A DNA stretch of 64,000 nt from Nyssa sinensis (taxonomy: Eukaryota; Streptophyta; Magnoliopsida; Cornales; Nyssaceae), in contig CM018032.1 in NCBI GenBank assembly GCA_008638375.1, positions 60,021,382-60,085,381 of the forward strand, in the 5' to 3' direction. This document shows positions 45,357 through 56,481 of this stretch, in pieces (the stretch's first letter is position 1; each line of letters starts with the position of its first letter). A program made the position numbers and the translations under genes. Under the pieces are notes generated by a model. That model ran no database searches. It saw only the letters and a list, made by a program, of their open reading frames with translations, and was not told the DNA's origin.

Positions 45357-46272
45357 ATGAAGACTTTTCTCTATCTTCTTCCGTTTCCGTCTCTGTTTCT
45401 AATGTTTTTAGTTGAGGACATAGGTCTCCTTCGATATAGAAATTTTTTATTTTCTTCAATAGAGGCTCCATTGTGCAAAAACGAAAATTTCTCTACCGGA
45501 GGAGGTGCTGAACCTATTAGTTTTGATGCACCAAAACCCCTTCACCACCTTCAATTAGTACAAACCTGGCCTGTCACACATTGCTTGATGCCAAAAGTGA
45601 CATGTATAAAACCGTTGCCAAAGAACTTCACATTACATGGCCTCTGGCCAGCCAATGAAAATGGAAAATCACTGCTGAATTGCGGAAGCAAAAATCTCAG
45701 TTCTGTGATAAGTTTTGCTCCTCTTTCAACTCTTTCTTTGTTTTGAATTGGATGAAAATCCTTTTATCATTTTGATATCTCTTGTATGCACAGTTTAAAA
45801 AACTAAGACATGATCTTGAAGCAACTTGGCCATCTATCGAAGAAAAATACTCTAGCGAGTCTTTCTGGCAACATGAATGGAACTCTCACGGTTCCTGTTC
45901 GGAAAAAAGTGCTTACCTCTGCTTGAATACTTCAAGTTCGCTATTAGAGAAAAAAACAAAATCAACCTGTTGGAAACACTAAGAGATGCCAATATCAAAC
46001 CCAATAACAACACTTTTCTTGATAACTCTATGCTTATTGATATCGTGAAAAATGTCACTGCCAATCTCTCTTATGTTTCATGCAAGAGCCCAAAAAACAT
46101 TACTCTACTCTATGAAATTTATATTTGTCTCAATTTTACTACTAGAGAATATATCTCATGCCCACGGAACAGGGCTTCAAAGGGTTGTGGCATGAAATTT
46201 CCTATTTCCTATTGTGTAAGTTGTTCGATTTTGTTCCATACTTTTTTTTTGTTGAATAATATCAGGCCTTGA
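45357..46272 (+). pseudogene. RNase 6: T2 ribonuclease with splice and frame lesions
   Basis: Exon 1 is 45357-45707 (117 codons): signal peptide MKTFLYLLPFPSLFLMFLV, the subfamily N-terminal extension, HHLQLVQTWPVTHC and catalytic motif LHGLWPA, all open. The donor at 45708 reads ATAAGT where RNases 3 and 4 have GTAAGT; a GTGATA three bases upstream might substitute. Unspliced, the frame stops after LSTLSLF. Exon 2 starts at 45794 (FKKLRHDLEATWPSI, FWQHEWNSHGSC), but two extra bases relative to RNase 3 at about 45903-45921 shift the frame. The remainder, EYFKFAIREKNKINLLETLR to GCGMKFPI, is in another frame, and a 7-base duplication ('cctattt') alters the end. Convergent with F-box 2. It is non-functional as read. 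Confidence 0.85.
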
Positions 46273-47299
46273 CATTAATGACCAGTCAAATCTCTAGTAA
46301 TTCTAAGGGAGACTTGAACTCGAGAACTTAAAAGTCTTTCCTTAACTTTTACTTTTTTTTTTATTGTGCTAAATTAATTTTATTTAAAATTTCATGTAAT
46401 TTTATGCTGCGTTTGATACCAATTAAGATAAATTTTACATAAAAAAACAAGAGCTTAGAGTCATCCTACCATATATTAAGTGTACTAATGAAAGCAGTAT
46501 TCTACTAGTGCTTTCTTACTTGAAATCAATGAATATTTCCTCTCTTTGTTTCAAGGGATTTTTACTTCATTTGCATCTTTACATAATTGAGATTTGGGAA
46601 CATTTTGATCACACTGGAATTCTAGAGCTCAATTACTATGGTTGCCTTTTTCATAAGAACAATAATTCATGATTCATCTCCTTATGCTCATGGGGTGGGA
46701 CTCATCATCTCGCCCCATCTGAATGCATGGACATCACATGAACACAAATATATTAATATTCAAATATTACTCTTTTCACAATCAATTACTTGGTCCCCTG
46801 TAGCTGCAAATCAACACTTGAATCTCTAATTACTTAGTGTCACGTGAAGCAAATCGCATGAAACTTAATCAAGTCTATGTCTATGAGTCTCTTCATACTC
46901 AAGTCTTGCAATTGGAGAGTCAATAACAGGTTTGATGTGGAAAATCGGATTTAGAGACCATTCAATTAGGCTAAATGCACACACGCAAATTACAAAAAAA
47001 AATTTAAAATTAAAATTATTATTGCAACAATGCTGTATGAATCTTAGCATTGAAGGAAACACAAGAAACTTGCATGCATCTACAGCATAATAAACTGAGA
47101 TCACAAAAATATAATTTTGAGAAGCACATAAATTTGTAAAAAAAAAAATGAGCTCGATGACAGAGATAAATATCCTCCAAGTATGCATTTAGCTTCTCCT
47201 TCTTTTCCCTATTATTCATTATTTCTCCTACAAAGCACATGCATAAAGGATACAAGACGCTGAATGAAACCAAAACAATGAAATTCATCTTCAGGCGCT
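46273..47299. other. Intergenic, 3' sides of RNase 6 and F-box 2
   Basis: Reverse-complement match of 29460-30730 without the MITE. The minus-strand frames at 46865-47303 correspond to the C-terminal read-through tail of F-box 1 and are 3' UTR here. Confidence 0.6.
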
Positions 47300-48487
47300 T
47301 CATACCTTCTCGTGCCCGAGTGAAAGCAAGTCTGGAAATTTAACTATGTCTCCTTCATGGCATTCATTCCTTCCCATGATTGAAACTAGACTCTCCTTGT
47401 AGAATAAAACTTCAAGGTTATCCTCCTTTCCACGAAATCCAAGATTCACAAATTCTTGGGTGCCGAGATTATACAAAACCAATTGTGAAGTGCTATTTTC
47501 TAGAAAAAGCTCATCAATTTTCCAAAACCCAAGTGGGCTTCTAACTCCTTGAAGGGGTCCAATAGTTAATTCTTTGGTCCAAAGCCCTTCCTCCTTCATC
47601 ACCCATATGTAAAAATATTTCTCAACTGCATTTGGACACCAAATCAACATAGCTATAAAACCATTGTACATGGTGAGCTCTGCATATTCATGTAGCGATT
47701 CACAAATATCTGGAGGCCCAGGCATCTCTCCGAAAATCTCATTGCTCATGTCAAATGAAAGGATCATATAGTTCTGATCAGGATAGGTATAGGTTCCATC
47801 ATCTGCATAGGTCGCCCAGTAATAAACTCCATTCAAATATGTGTTACCCATAGAATTACGTACGGCGCGACGACCAAATACTCTACGATTCGAAGGCAAA
47901 ACAACTTCAAGATGCCTCCAAGAATCAGTACTAAGGGTATACACTGAGGCAAATGTAGGGTGGTGTATAGTATCTATTTTCTCATCCCAGAACAACCGCA
48001 TCCAAATCACCTTGTAATCGTTGGTTAAGGGGTCTAATCCAAATCCAATGTTGTGGCTGAAGTTGAAAAAATGGGGCGGAAAGTTGTGGTGATCTGTAGG
48101 GAGAAGCCTGATTTCTCGAGTGGCGGGATTCCATAGAGCTAGGTGAGGAAACCAATGGAATATACAAATTATGCCATGAAACGAACCCAACAGAGTTATG
48201 TTGTGCTCTGGATAATCATAATCTTGATATACATGGGGTACAGTAAGGTTTTCATCTAGTTGGGCGAAATCATATTTTTCCATGACGTAATTGTAATGAT
48301 ATACAACAACACCACGACCAGAATTGTTATGGTCGCAGTGCTTAGTAATGAAACTAGGGTTTCTAATGAGGGCGTACCACTTTTTGCAAACGGATCTAAA
48401 TCGCATCAGCGATTTTACGGGAAGCCTTGACAGAATATCAATCATCACATCTTCCGGCAGTTGCTGATCGCCATTGTTACTCACCAT
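47300..48487 (-). CDS. F-box 2: S-locus-type F-box protein
   Basis: Single exon, 395 residues, from MVSNNGDQQLPEDVMIDILS to SLGHEKV. The F-box is at about residues 9-50 (LPEDVMIDILSRLPVKSLMR, FRSVCKKWYALI). The F-box-associated domain follows, with LLGSFHGIICIF, LALWNPATREIRLLP, GFGLDPLTNDYKV, YTLSTDSWRHLE, GVYYWATY, ILSFDMSNEIFGEMP and LVLYNLGTQEFVNLGF. The length is typical of S-locus F-box proteins. By eye about 18 residues differ from F-box 1 over the shared 390, and the frame is clean, so this looks like the better-preserved copy. It probably acts as the substrate-binding subunit of an SCF ubiquitin ligase; whether it is expressed in pollen cannot be seen here. The leader is CT-rich ('ctctctctctctaaattc' on the plus strand), identical to the other arm. 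Confidence 0.9.
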   Translation of the reverse strand: MVSNNGDQQLPEDVMIDILSRLPVKSLMRFRSVCKKWYALIRNPSFITKHCDHNNSGRGVVVYHYNYVMEKYDFAQLDENLTVPHVYQDYDYPEHNITLLGSFHGIICIFHWFPHLALWNPATREIRLLPTDHHNFPPHFFNFSHNIGFGLDPLTNDYKVIWMRLFWDEKIDTIHHPTFASVYTLSTDSWRHLEVVLPSNRRVFGRRAVRNSMGNTYLNGVYYWATYADDGTYTYPDQNYMILSFDMSNEIFGEMPGPPDICESLHEYAELTMYNGFIAMLIWCPNAVEKYFYIWVMKEEGLWTKELTIGPLQGVRSPLGFWKIDELFLENSTSQLVLYNLGTQEFVNLGFRGKEDNLEVLFYKESLVSIMGRNECHEGDIVKFPDLLSLGHEKV

Positions 48488-51400
48488 GGCCTCTCTCTCT
48501 CTCTAAATTCACGTGTCCAACTACACAAGAAAGAAATTTGTAAATAAAAAGGTCATAATCCTAATTTTCAATCAAAAATGAGAATTCATTTCTCTGAAAG
48601 CAAATCAAAATAAAAAGCAATAGATTAAATAATTTTCCTCATCACAACAGAGGATTGTATGAAATACAAAATATATGAACACCTGTTATTAGGGTTTGCT
48701 TTGGGACCCGGGAGCGAGTAGCCTTATGCTTTGATGTCGTTTAAGATTAACGGGTGAGTATATATACATACACGCGTTTCCTTCGGTCCCATAAATAGTG
48801 CATTTATTTCAATATTAATATCAATTTCCTTTTCTTTTCTTTTTTTTTAATTTTTTATATTTGGTAACACAATATTTTTACAACACAATTAACATAACAA
48901 TTCATATGTGTGCGAGGGTCCATGTGAGTATGTTAAGTATGATCCCGCTTTCATATAAGTAATTGTACTAATTTATTATACCATAAAATATTTTTTTTTT
49001 TGACAGCATGCTTGACGTGTATTTACTATTTAAATCTCAACGGACCACCTCATTTATTTTGCATTGATTATGGGAAATTAAATCTCAACGGACCACCTCA
49101 TTTACTTTGCATTGATTATGGGGAATGACATCTTTTCTAAATTTTTATTTTAAATAATGTGATATTGATGTGTGAAATTATATTAATTATATAATTTTAA
49201 TTTTAAGTATTATTAATAATCTAATATTATATCAATGTTATATCATTAAAGATAAAAATTCGAAATATAATTTTGAGAAGTGTAGCATTGCTCATTAATT
49301 ATAGAGGCGATATTGATATCCTTATTGTGTATTTACTTTTTAAGAATGATAATTAACATGCCCGATTTGAACCCGTCAATCCCGTTTTTAATGGGACGGG
49401 TTTAGATTAAGTTATTTTCACTTCGTTAAGACTTGGAGAGAAGGCATCCCTTCCCATCTTACTCTGTCCAGATTAGATAAAATAAAATAATAATAAATTT
49501 TTAAAGTACATAATCAATATTTGTAATGATATTTTTTAATCATTTATTAAAAATTTATATAAATTTAATAGAGTTATGCATTTGAAAAATAGAATAAAAT
49601 AATTTTAATTCTCTATTAATAAGTAAATTTCTTATTTTAACACATGTATCTATTTGTTTGAATTTGTTAATTATAATAAATCTAATAAAACAAACAAATA
49701 AAGAAAAGTTTAAAAATAAATAGAAATCCCGATGGAAATGCTGTTCTGCCTATCATGAGATTTAAATTAGTTTGCGGTGAAATTTTTTTTTGCAAGACAA
49801 GATCTTCATCCTAAATTCGCCCCATTGTCATTTTTAATTGTAAGTAATGAAGTTGTACCATTAAACTTAAAAATTTACTCTTGACTTGGTTAATTGTTCA
49901 TATTTGACTAATAATTATTCATAATAATAATAAATAAATAAATAAAAATGAGATGATATATTTAAAGAACAAGGTGAATAAAAAATTCTACTTACATTTG
50001 CAAATTTACTCTTGACTTGGTTAATTGTTCATATATGATTAATAATTATTCATAATAATAATAATAAATAAAAATGAGATGATATATTTAAAGAACAAGG
50101 TGAATAAAAATTTCTACTTACATTTGCTATCCGGATTCAGATATGCCCACATGAACTAATGTGGCAGCATTTTCAAATAAGGTTGGCAACATTTTAATTG
50201 CTTTCACTTGTATGTTGCAACACTTAGGAATATATTCATGAAAAATCATATTATTCTGGATATAAAAATCATTACCTTTTCCACTTTTACTACATTCTCA
50301 AAAATATAAAACTTATTTAAAAATTATATCAGAAAAAATTTTGACCGAAGGGATACAATTTGAGTGATATCATAATATATCATCAAGTCACATTAAATAC
50401 ATCATTTAATGCATTGTTAGTAATTCTGTGTCACGTGATTTCGGATGAAAATTTTGAAAAGTAATACCATTAGCTAGGGATAACAACGAGACCAAGTTTC
50501 CTACCTTAATGGAGAAGTGACTTGTAACTATCCATAAATTTTTTTTATTAAAAAAAATAAATAATTTTTAGAACAAATTACAATTTAATTAACTAATTAA
50601 ATTAGTTGAAGTATAAAATTTGTTCAGCAAAATTTAAGTGAGTTCATATATATGAATAGAAAATAAAATAATGTACAAGATAATTAGGTTGAAAAAAAAA
50701 AAAGTGAAGTGAATGTGTATGTGTATGTGCAGCAAGTGGTGTGTGTGTGTCGGTTTGTGTGTGTTAAAAATAAAACAAAAAAAAAAATAAGGACAAAAGG
50801 TGTGGTTGATATGTGTATGTGCAGCAAGTGGTGTGTGTGTGTTAAAAATAAAACAAAAAAAAAAATAAAGACAAAAGGTGTGGTTGAAAAGTCAACCACA
50901 CCAATTAAAACACACACAACTCACAAAACACACACACTCACATTCTAACGCACATCAGGATGGAGAAGGAGAGAAGAAGAGAAAAAAAAAAAGAGAAAAA
51001 AAGGAGGAAGAAAGGAAGAAGAAGAAAAGTGAAAAATTTTAGTAAGTCACTCGGGCTTTTGTGGGAGTTGAGGCTTACTCTATTTTTCTTTAATTTTGGG
51101 TGATTTAAGTAGAAAAAAAAATCAAAGAAAACTTTATCAAAATTGTATAAAAGTGAGGTAGAGTTTCTAAAACTTATAAAATAGGAGTAAATAAGTTGCT
51201 AGAAGACATTTACTAAAACACACACAACTCACAAAACACACACACTCACATTCTAACGCACATCAGGGTGGAGAAGGAGAGAAGAAGAGAAAAAAAAAAA
51301 GAGAAAAAAAGGAGGAAGAAAGGAAGAAGAAGAAAAGTGAAAAATTTTAGTAAGTCACTCGGGCTTTTGTGGGAGTTGAGGCTTACTCTATTTTTCTTTA

Positions 51401-54239
51401 ATTTTGGGTGATTTAAGTAGAAAAAAAAATCAAAGAAAACTTTGTCAAAATTGTATAAAAGTGAGGTAGAGTTTCTAAAACTTATAAAATAGGAGTAAAT
51501 AGGTTGCTAGAAGACATTTACTCATAAAAGCATGTTAAGATTGTCCTGTTGTATGTTAGATTTTAATTTTGTTAATTAATATATATGTGAAGCATACCCA
51601 CACATTCTCAAATTGAAATCTGTATTTATATTAGGGTTGTTGGGATCCTAAACATGTGTTTTTATTTAATAATATTGTTATCACTCACACTTGCGAGGAG
51701 TATGAAGTGAGATTATAATAATAAAAAAAATCATGTGTTTTGTACGTAGAAAAAAATTAAGAAAAATTATTGAAAAGATTAAATAATGAGTGAGAATAAA
51801 AAGAACTAAGAGTATTAGTTTAGAAAGCGTTTTGTGTGCTTATGAGATAATGTGAGTACTCAAAATGTTGCGGTGTGAATTGAGTTGTGAATGTGTATAT
51901 CCGAGATTCGACGGTTGAGTCGAGAGTCACGCGTGGTGATACAGGTTATATTTGACTACAGGTTAGTAGCCTGTAAAACTAAGTTTTGCTATATCGGAGG
52001 TGAGGTGATTACTTGATGAGTGATTAATTAGGACTTTAGTATTTTTTTGAATTTTTAATAAAACTAGAGATTTAGGAATTTGGTCGTTATTTGAATGAAT
52101 TCAAGTATAACTTAAGTAAATCTCATAAAACGTAATAAGACAAATATGGATTCTGTATATACTTAATTGATTATAAACTGTCATAGCATGCTACCCATCG
52201 AGCACAAGCATATACTTTTATGCAACGTTTATGTTTCATTTATTTTAGTTATCCTATTGAGGTATTGACCCCTACCAGATGCAGGTACGGGGAAGGATCC
52301 CGCGTCTTGAGGAGTACATGTTAATAGACTTGATGTGTCTTTTTCTTTTGGACTTACTTGATGTATACGAAGACATATTATGATGTTAATGGAGCGTTCT
52401 ACATTATTTTTGTTAATCATGTAATATGAAATTTGTATATTTCTTGAGATATGTAAATGAGATTGATATGTGTTTTGGGACATGACGTATTAACTTGGAA
52501 ATGAATTCTATATATAGAAATGTATGTATTATAATGTATGCTAGAAATGAAGTATATATTGAATTATATAATTATTGTACATGAACTATCAGGTTGGCAA
52601 GTACCTAAAGAGTGAATGAGTAAAAAATTGTCCAAGTGTTGAACACTTGAAAGGCAAAACTAGCCAATAATTAGGACGAATCCCTTTTAATTTTTTTTTC
52701 TAAAAATCTTCACTTTTAGAAACTCTCATATTTGTTATCCTTAATCGATTCTCACACTTAAACGTATATATCTTTTACTATTAAAATTTAGTGAGATATT
52801 TTAATTAATTTAATCATTTTAATTTAACTTAATTTAAATATCATACCTTTGGATTATGGGGCGCAGGTTGTGACATGACCAGGAGCTAATTTTCTTGAGA
52901 TTTTCGTTTCTCATGTGAACTTTATCTGTATAATTGACGGATTTAAATTTTATAGTTAAGGGGGAGTCAAAGTGTAGATATTAAAATTGAGAAAGTATTT
53001 ATGTGAATATATAAAATTATTTAGGGGAGTCAAGTCTTAATCTTAAAAAATTTCTAACAAAATAAGTAATAAAAAATACAATTTCAAAATTTTTGGGGAT
53101 GGCCATGGCTCCCGTCAGCCCCCCCTTGCATCTGCCTATGCAAAGTGACAATTCCACATCACTACCAGAAATAAATTATGATATTCTAAATTTCTATTCC
53201 AAATGATATGATATTTAATTACTGATAATACTTTAAATCATGTAATTAATGAAATTCTACATCATTTGGAATACAAATTTGAAAAGTATAGTATTTTTTA
53301 AAAATTATTACTATAATGAGTTTAAAAAGTATTAAAATTGCACATTTTAGTAAATATATTATTATTATATTTAATTTTTTTTTAAAACAAATCGAGAATA
53401 TATAAAATTAATTAAAGAAATTTAAATATATCAATATTAGTTTACCAAAACATTAGAGTTTTAATAGTTTTAAATCTCTATCTTGCTAATTTAATTTCAT
53501 GCATTAAAATATTTAACGACTGCCATAATTTGCTATTATATTTATGAGCAACTCTATTTTTCTTAAAATTATATATCAATTTTTTTTCTCAATTGATATG
53601 ACGTTGATATGGAATTGTATTACAGACAATATTTTAAATCATGTAATTAATGTGATACTAACATATCATTTGAAATAGAAATTTAAGACACAAATTTAAA
53701 AAACTTAGCATTTTCCTATATTTATTTATGAATCAAAGATTTCTATCCATTAACACAATTACTATAATCATATAACATTAATGTGTAATCCAACCATTAA
53801 ACGATTGATGCCTACAATTAATCTACAAGAACCTGGATTTGGTTCTCAAACCACTTTTATTAACTCCAAATTGATGATAGTAGAGATGGTATTAGTATGC
53901 ACTATCATGTATTTGCTTAAGACTTGAGTTTACAATGAACCTTGTGTCCCTCTACAATAAAGCTTAGCAAAATCTGTAAAAATAAATTCTTCACAAATTT
54001 GCCTTTAAACTTTTAAAGTCTAGTTTGGAATTGATTTACCTTATAGAGACATGACTCCAAATAATTTATTCATAAAATTTGATTGTGAAGTCCGACAAAA
54101 AATTATATATAGTATGAGACAATATAATAAAATTGTTCAAGTATTTTACATTATTTTTAGAAAGAAGTTAAATCTAGAAGTCTTTGACCTTTTGTAGATA
54201 GGCTTTGATATTTTATTTTTTTTAAATTTGAATTTGAAT
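48488..54239. other. Gene-free part of right arm
   Basis: Reverse complement of about 22500-28050. No gene is supported. It holds a 49-bp tandem duplication at 49032-49127 ('aaatctcaacggaccacctc'), the (TG)/(CA)-rich zone at 50700-50945 with its own partial duplication, and the MITE at 52931-53146. Confidence 0.5.
50907..51522. repeat. Tandem duplication, two 308-bp units
   Basis: 50907-51214 and 51215-51522 are almost identical. Both begin 'aaaacacacacaactcacaa' and end 'ttgctagaagacatttact'. The left arm has a single unit (around 25180-25480, inverted). Near identity implies a recent event. Confidence 0.9.
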
Positions 54240-54830
54240 TTTTTTTTTTTTGTAAATATTGTGCAACATAATTTGCACGCCCAAATCTTTACAGCCTCTC
54301 CGCACTTTCTCGTATTGGATGTTTACATTTACAGTGGCTTGGCCGGATGAATTTTCTTTCTTTCACTCTAATACAACTTCACGCTAATACTAAAAAGAAG
54401 TCCACTTCATTGACAACCATAACTATCATTGGATAATAGGCAACCATCTGATTCTCATTTGGTTAACCCACTTGTCCCTTGCATTTCCCTCTCTACAAAG
54501 TATGAAAGTAAATATTTATCTTTTATTTTTTTAAAATATTTATCATGCAAAGTAAATATTTACTATTGCCTTGCATTTCAAATAAAACGGTACACGTGTT
54601 AAATTCACGGGTTGACAAATTATGCTAATCCAAACATTAGAATGAAAACACTATGTTCTACAATTTTTCAACAATAAAAAATTCACCAGTGGTAATTCAT
54701 GATCAATGCTAACAATACTGAAAATGGCATATAAATCCATTACAAGAATGCTCAAGCCAGAAAGACCAAGTCACAGAAAAACTTGTTTAAGAGCTTGAAA
54801 GATGCAAGTGATGAACCAATTCAGTTCCTT
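54240..54830. other. Right-arm-specific segment
   Basis: It replaces left-arm 21440-22400. There is no gene; A/T-rich with T-runs and some GC-richer phrases ('acagcctctccgcactttct'). Which arm is ancestral cannot be told. Confidence 0.45.
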
Positions 54831-55567
54831 AGACAGTTGACTGACTGACTGCCCTTTTTTTTATCATCCTTTTTTTTTTCCACCCACAAATTTTTTTTTC
54901 TTTTTAGAAGTTTCCATCTTTATTCTATATAATACTATAATATTCTTAATTAAATAATGACTTCATGTGCAATTTTTTACTTAATTTATTTATCGGTGGA
55001 GAGCACGGGTCTTGCTGCTAATACATAATGTATAATTTTGATTAATTAATAATTGCATAACTTGGGACACACACTAAATAACATATATGCAACTACATAA
55101 TGTCTCTTATTTATTTTTGCTCTTTCCAACTCCATTCTATTTCTATATTTCATCCTGTTTTGGCCATGCGTGGAATTTCTAATAGAAGGAAAAAAGAAAA
55201 ATTGGCACGTTGAAGAATGTCAAGACACTTGTCCAGAATAGATAGAAGCGCCATCTGTCTATAAACACCATATTGTAACTTTTGATTTATGCTGAGAAAT
55301 AGGGATCATGATGTGTTCAGCTATGAAACTTCAGTGCTGCGGTCACTCATGGCGACGGCGACAGCAAAGATAAAGCCTTCGACTTTCTTTTTTTTTTTTT
55401 ATATCTCTTGATGGCCTTCTTCAGTGATTGCAGAAATTTTAATGCTGCATCGTGAAAGCTATATATTTTGATACTGCTTTTTGAAATGTATGTATATATG
55501 TATATCACATATACGTGCACATATATATACAGAACTTATTTTGAGTACTTGACTGAGTTATTTGTAT

Positions 55568-56303
55568 CAATGTTTTCAGAGTCAGACCGTTCATCGAACC
55601 GGAAAAATGTCTGGATTATGGGTTATTGGTTCAATCGTCGGATCAATCGGAATTAAACCGTGATGTCATAATTATGTAATTAATAAATTTAATAATACAT
55701 ATTGTTGATATTTTTAATTAAAAAAATTATACAAAAATTACTAAAAAGTATATAAAAAAAATTATAAAATATGAATTTTCTTAATATGTAAAACTTCAAG
55801 AAAAAAATGAAAAAAGTATAGTAGACATATTTTATTACAACATTGAAAGTTAAAACTTCATTGTCATTCTTCCACAATCGCAAAAACCATAATAAAAATC
55901 ATTTTAACATCCAATCCAAGTATAATCCAATAATTTAGTCTTCAACTACATGAAAAAAGAAGAAGATATAAACACTAATAATCATGCATAAAATAAAATA
56001 AAATACCACATGATATAAATATATAATATTGGAGTTTCAAATTTCAAGGGTTTAAAATTTTAAATACAATCTAAAATAAATTCAGCCAAATACCAACTCA
56101 ACTTAGCCAAAATTCAGCTAAAAAATTTCATGAAATTTGAGATTTTGAATATACCAAAAAAAAAAAATGTAGCCAAGAACCGGTTGAACCGTCCGATTTT
56201 CTATTTTTAGAACGATTTTGAACTTAAAAAGGGTTTATGGGTTAAATCGGACCGTTTTGTGGACCGATTGATGGTCCGATCCGGTCCGAGTTTTAAAACA
56301 TTG
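55568..56303. mobile_element. hAT-like non-autonomous element, 736 bp
   Basis: The ends are CAATGTTTT...AAAACATTG, with further complementary sequence inside (AACTCGGACCGG against CAGAGTCAGACCG). It is flanked by ATTTGTAT (55560-55567) and GTTTGTGT (56304-56311), a plausible mutated 8-bp target duplication. The empty site is present in the left arm near 20655-20675. It has no transposase. The interior is AT-rich with 'accggttgaaccgtccg' phrases near the end. CARxG ends and 8-bp duplications are hAT hallmarks. Confidence 0.75.
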
Positions 56304-56445
56304 GTTTGTGTATGGAATTTTTTTTTTTTTTTTTTGTTGATACCTCTCTGAGTTGGTGAATGCATCTTCTCTCTCATCTTAGTTACCTCACAATGATGAT
56401 GTTGATCGGTTGGTTGTTGATATTTTTAGATTGGTATTAAGGCAT

Positions 56446-56447
<2 letters not shown>

Positions 56448-56476
<29 letters not shown>
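56448..56476. repeat. (TA)n at junction replacing the RNase 2 block
   Basis: The left flank 'attaaggcattgatatata' matches the complement of 20530-20545, and the right flank 'aaaatagaattctattaaaa' matches the complement of 18868-18885. The intervening ~1.6 kb with RNase 2 is absent. Confidence 0.85.

Positions 56477-56481
<5 letters not shown>

Noticed and set aside
47019..47303. 94-codon frame continuing after F-box 2
   Set aside because: It equals the read-through tail of F-box 1; in F-box 2 it follows a clean stop and has no separate promoter.
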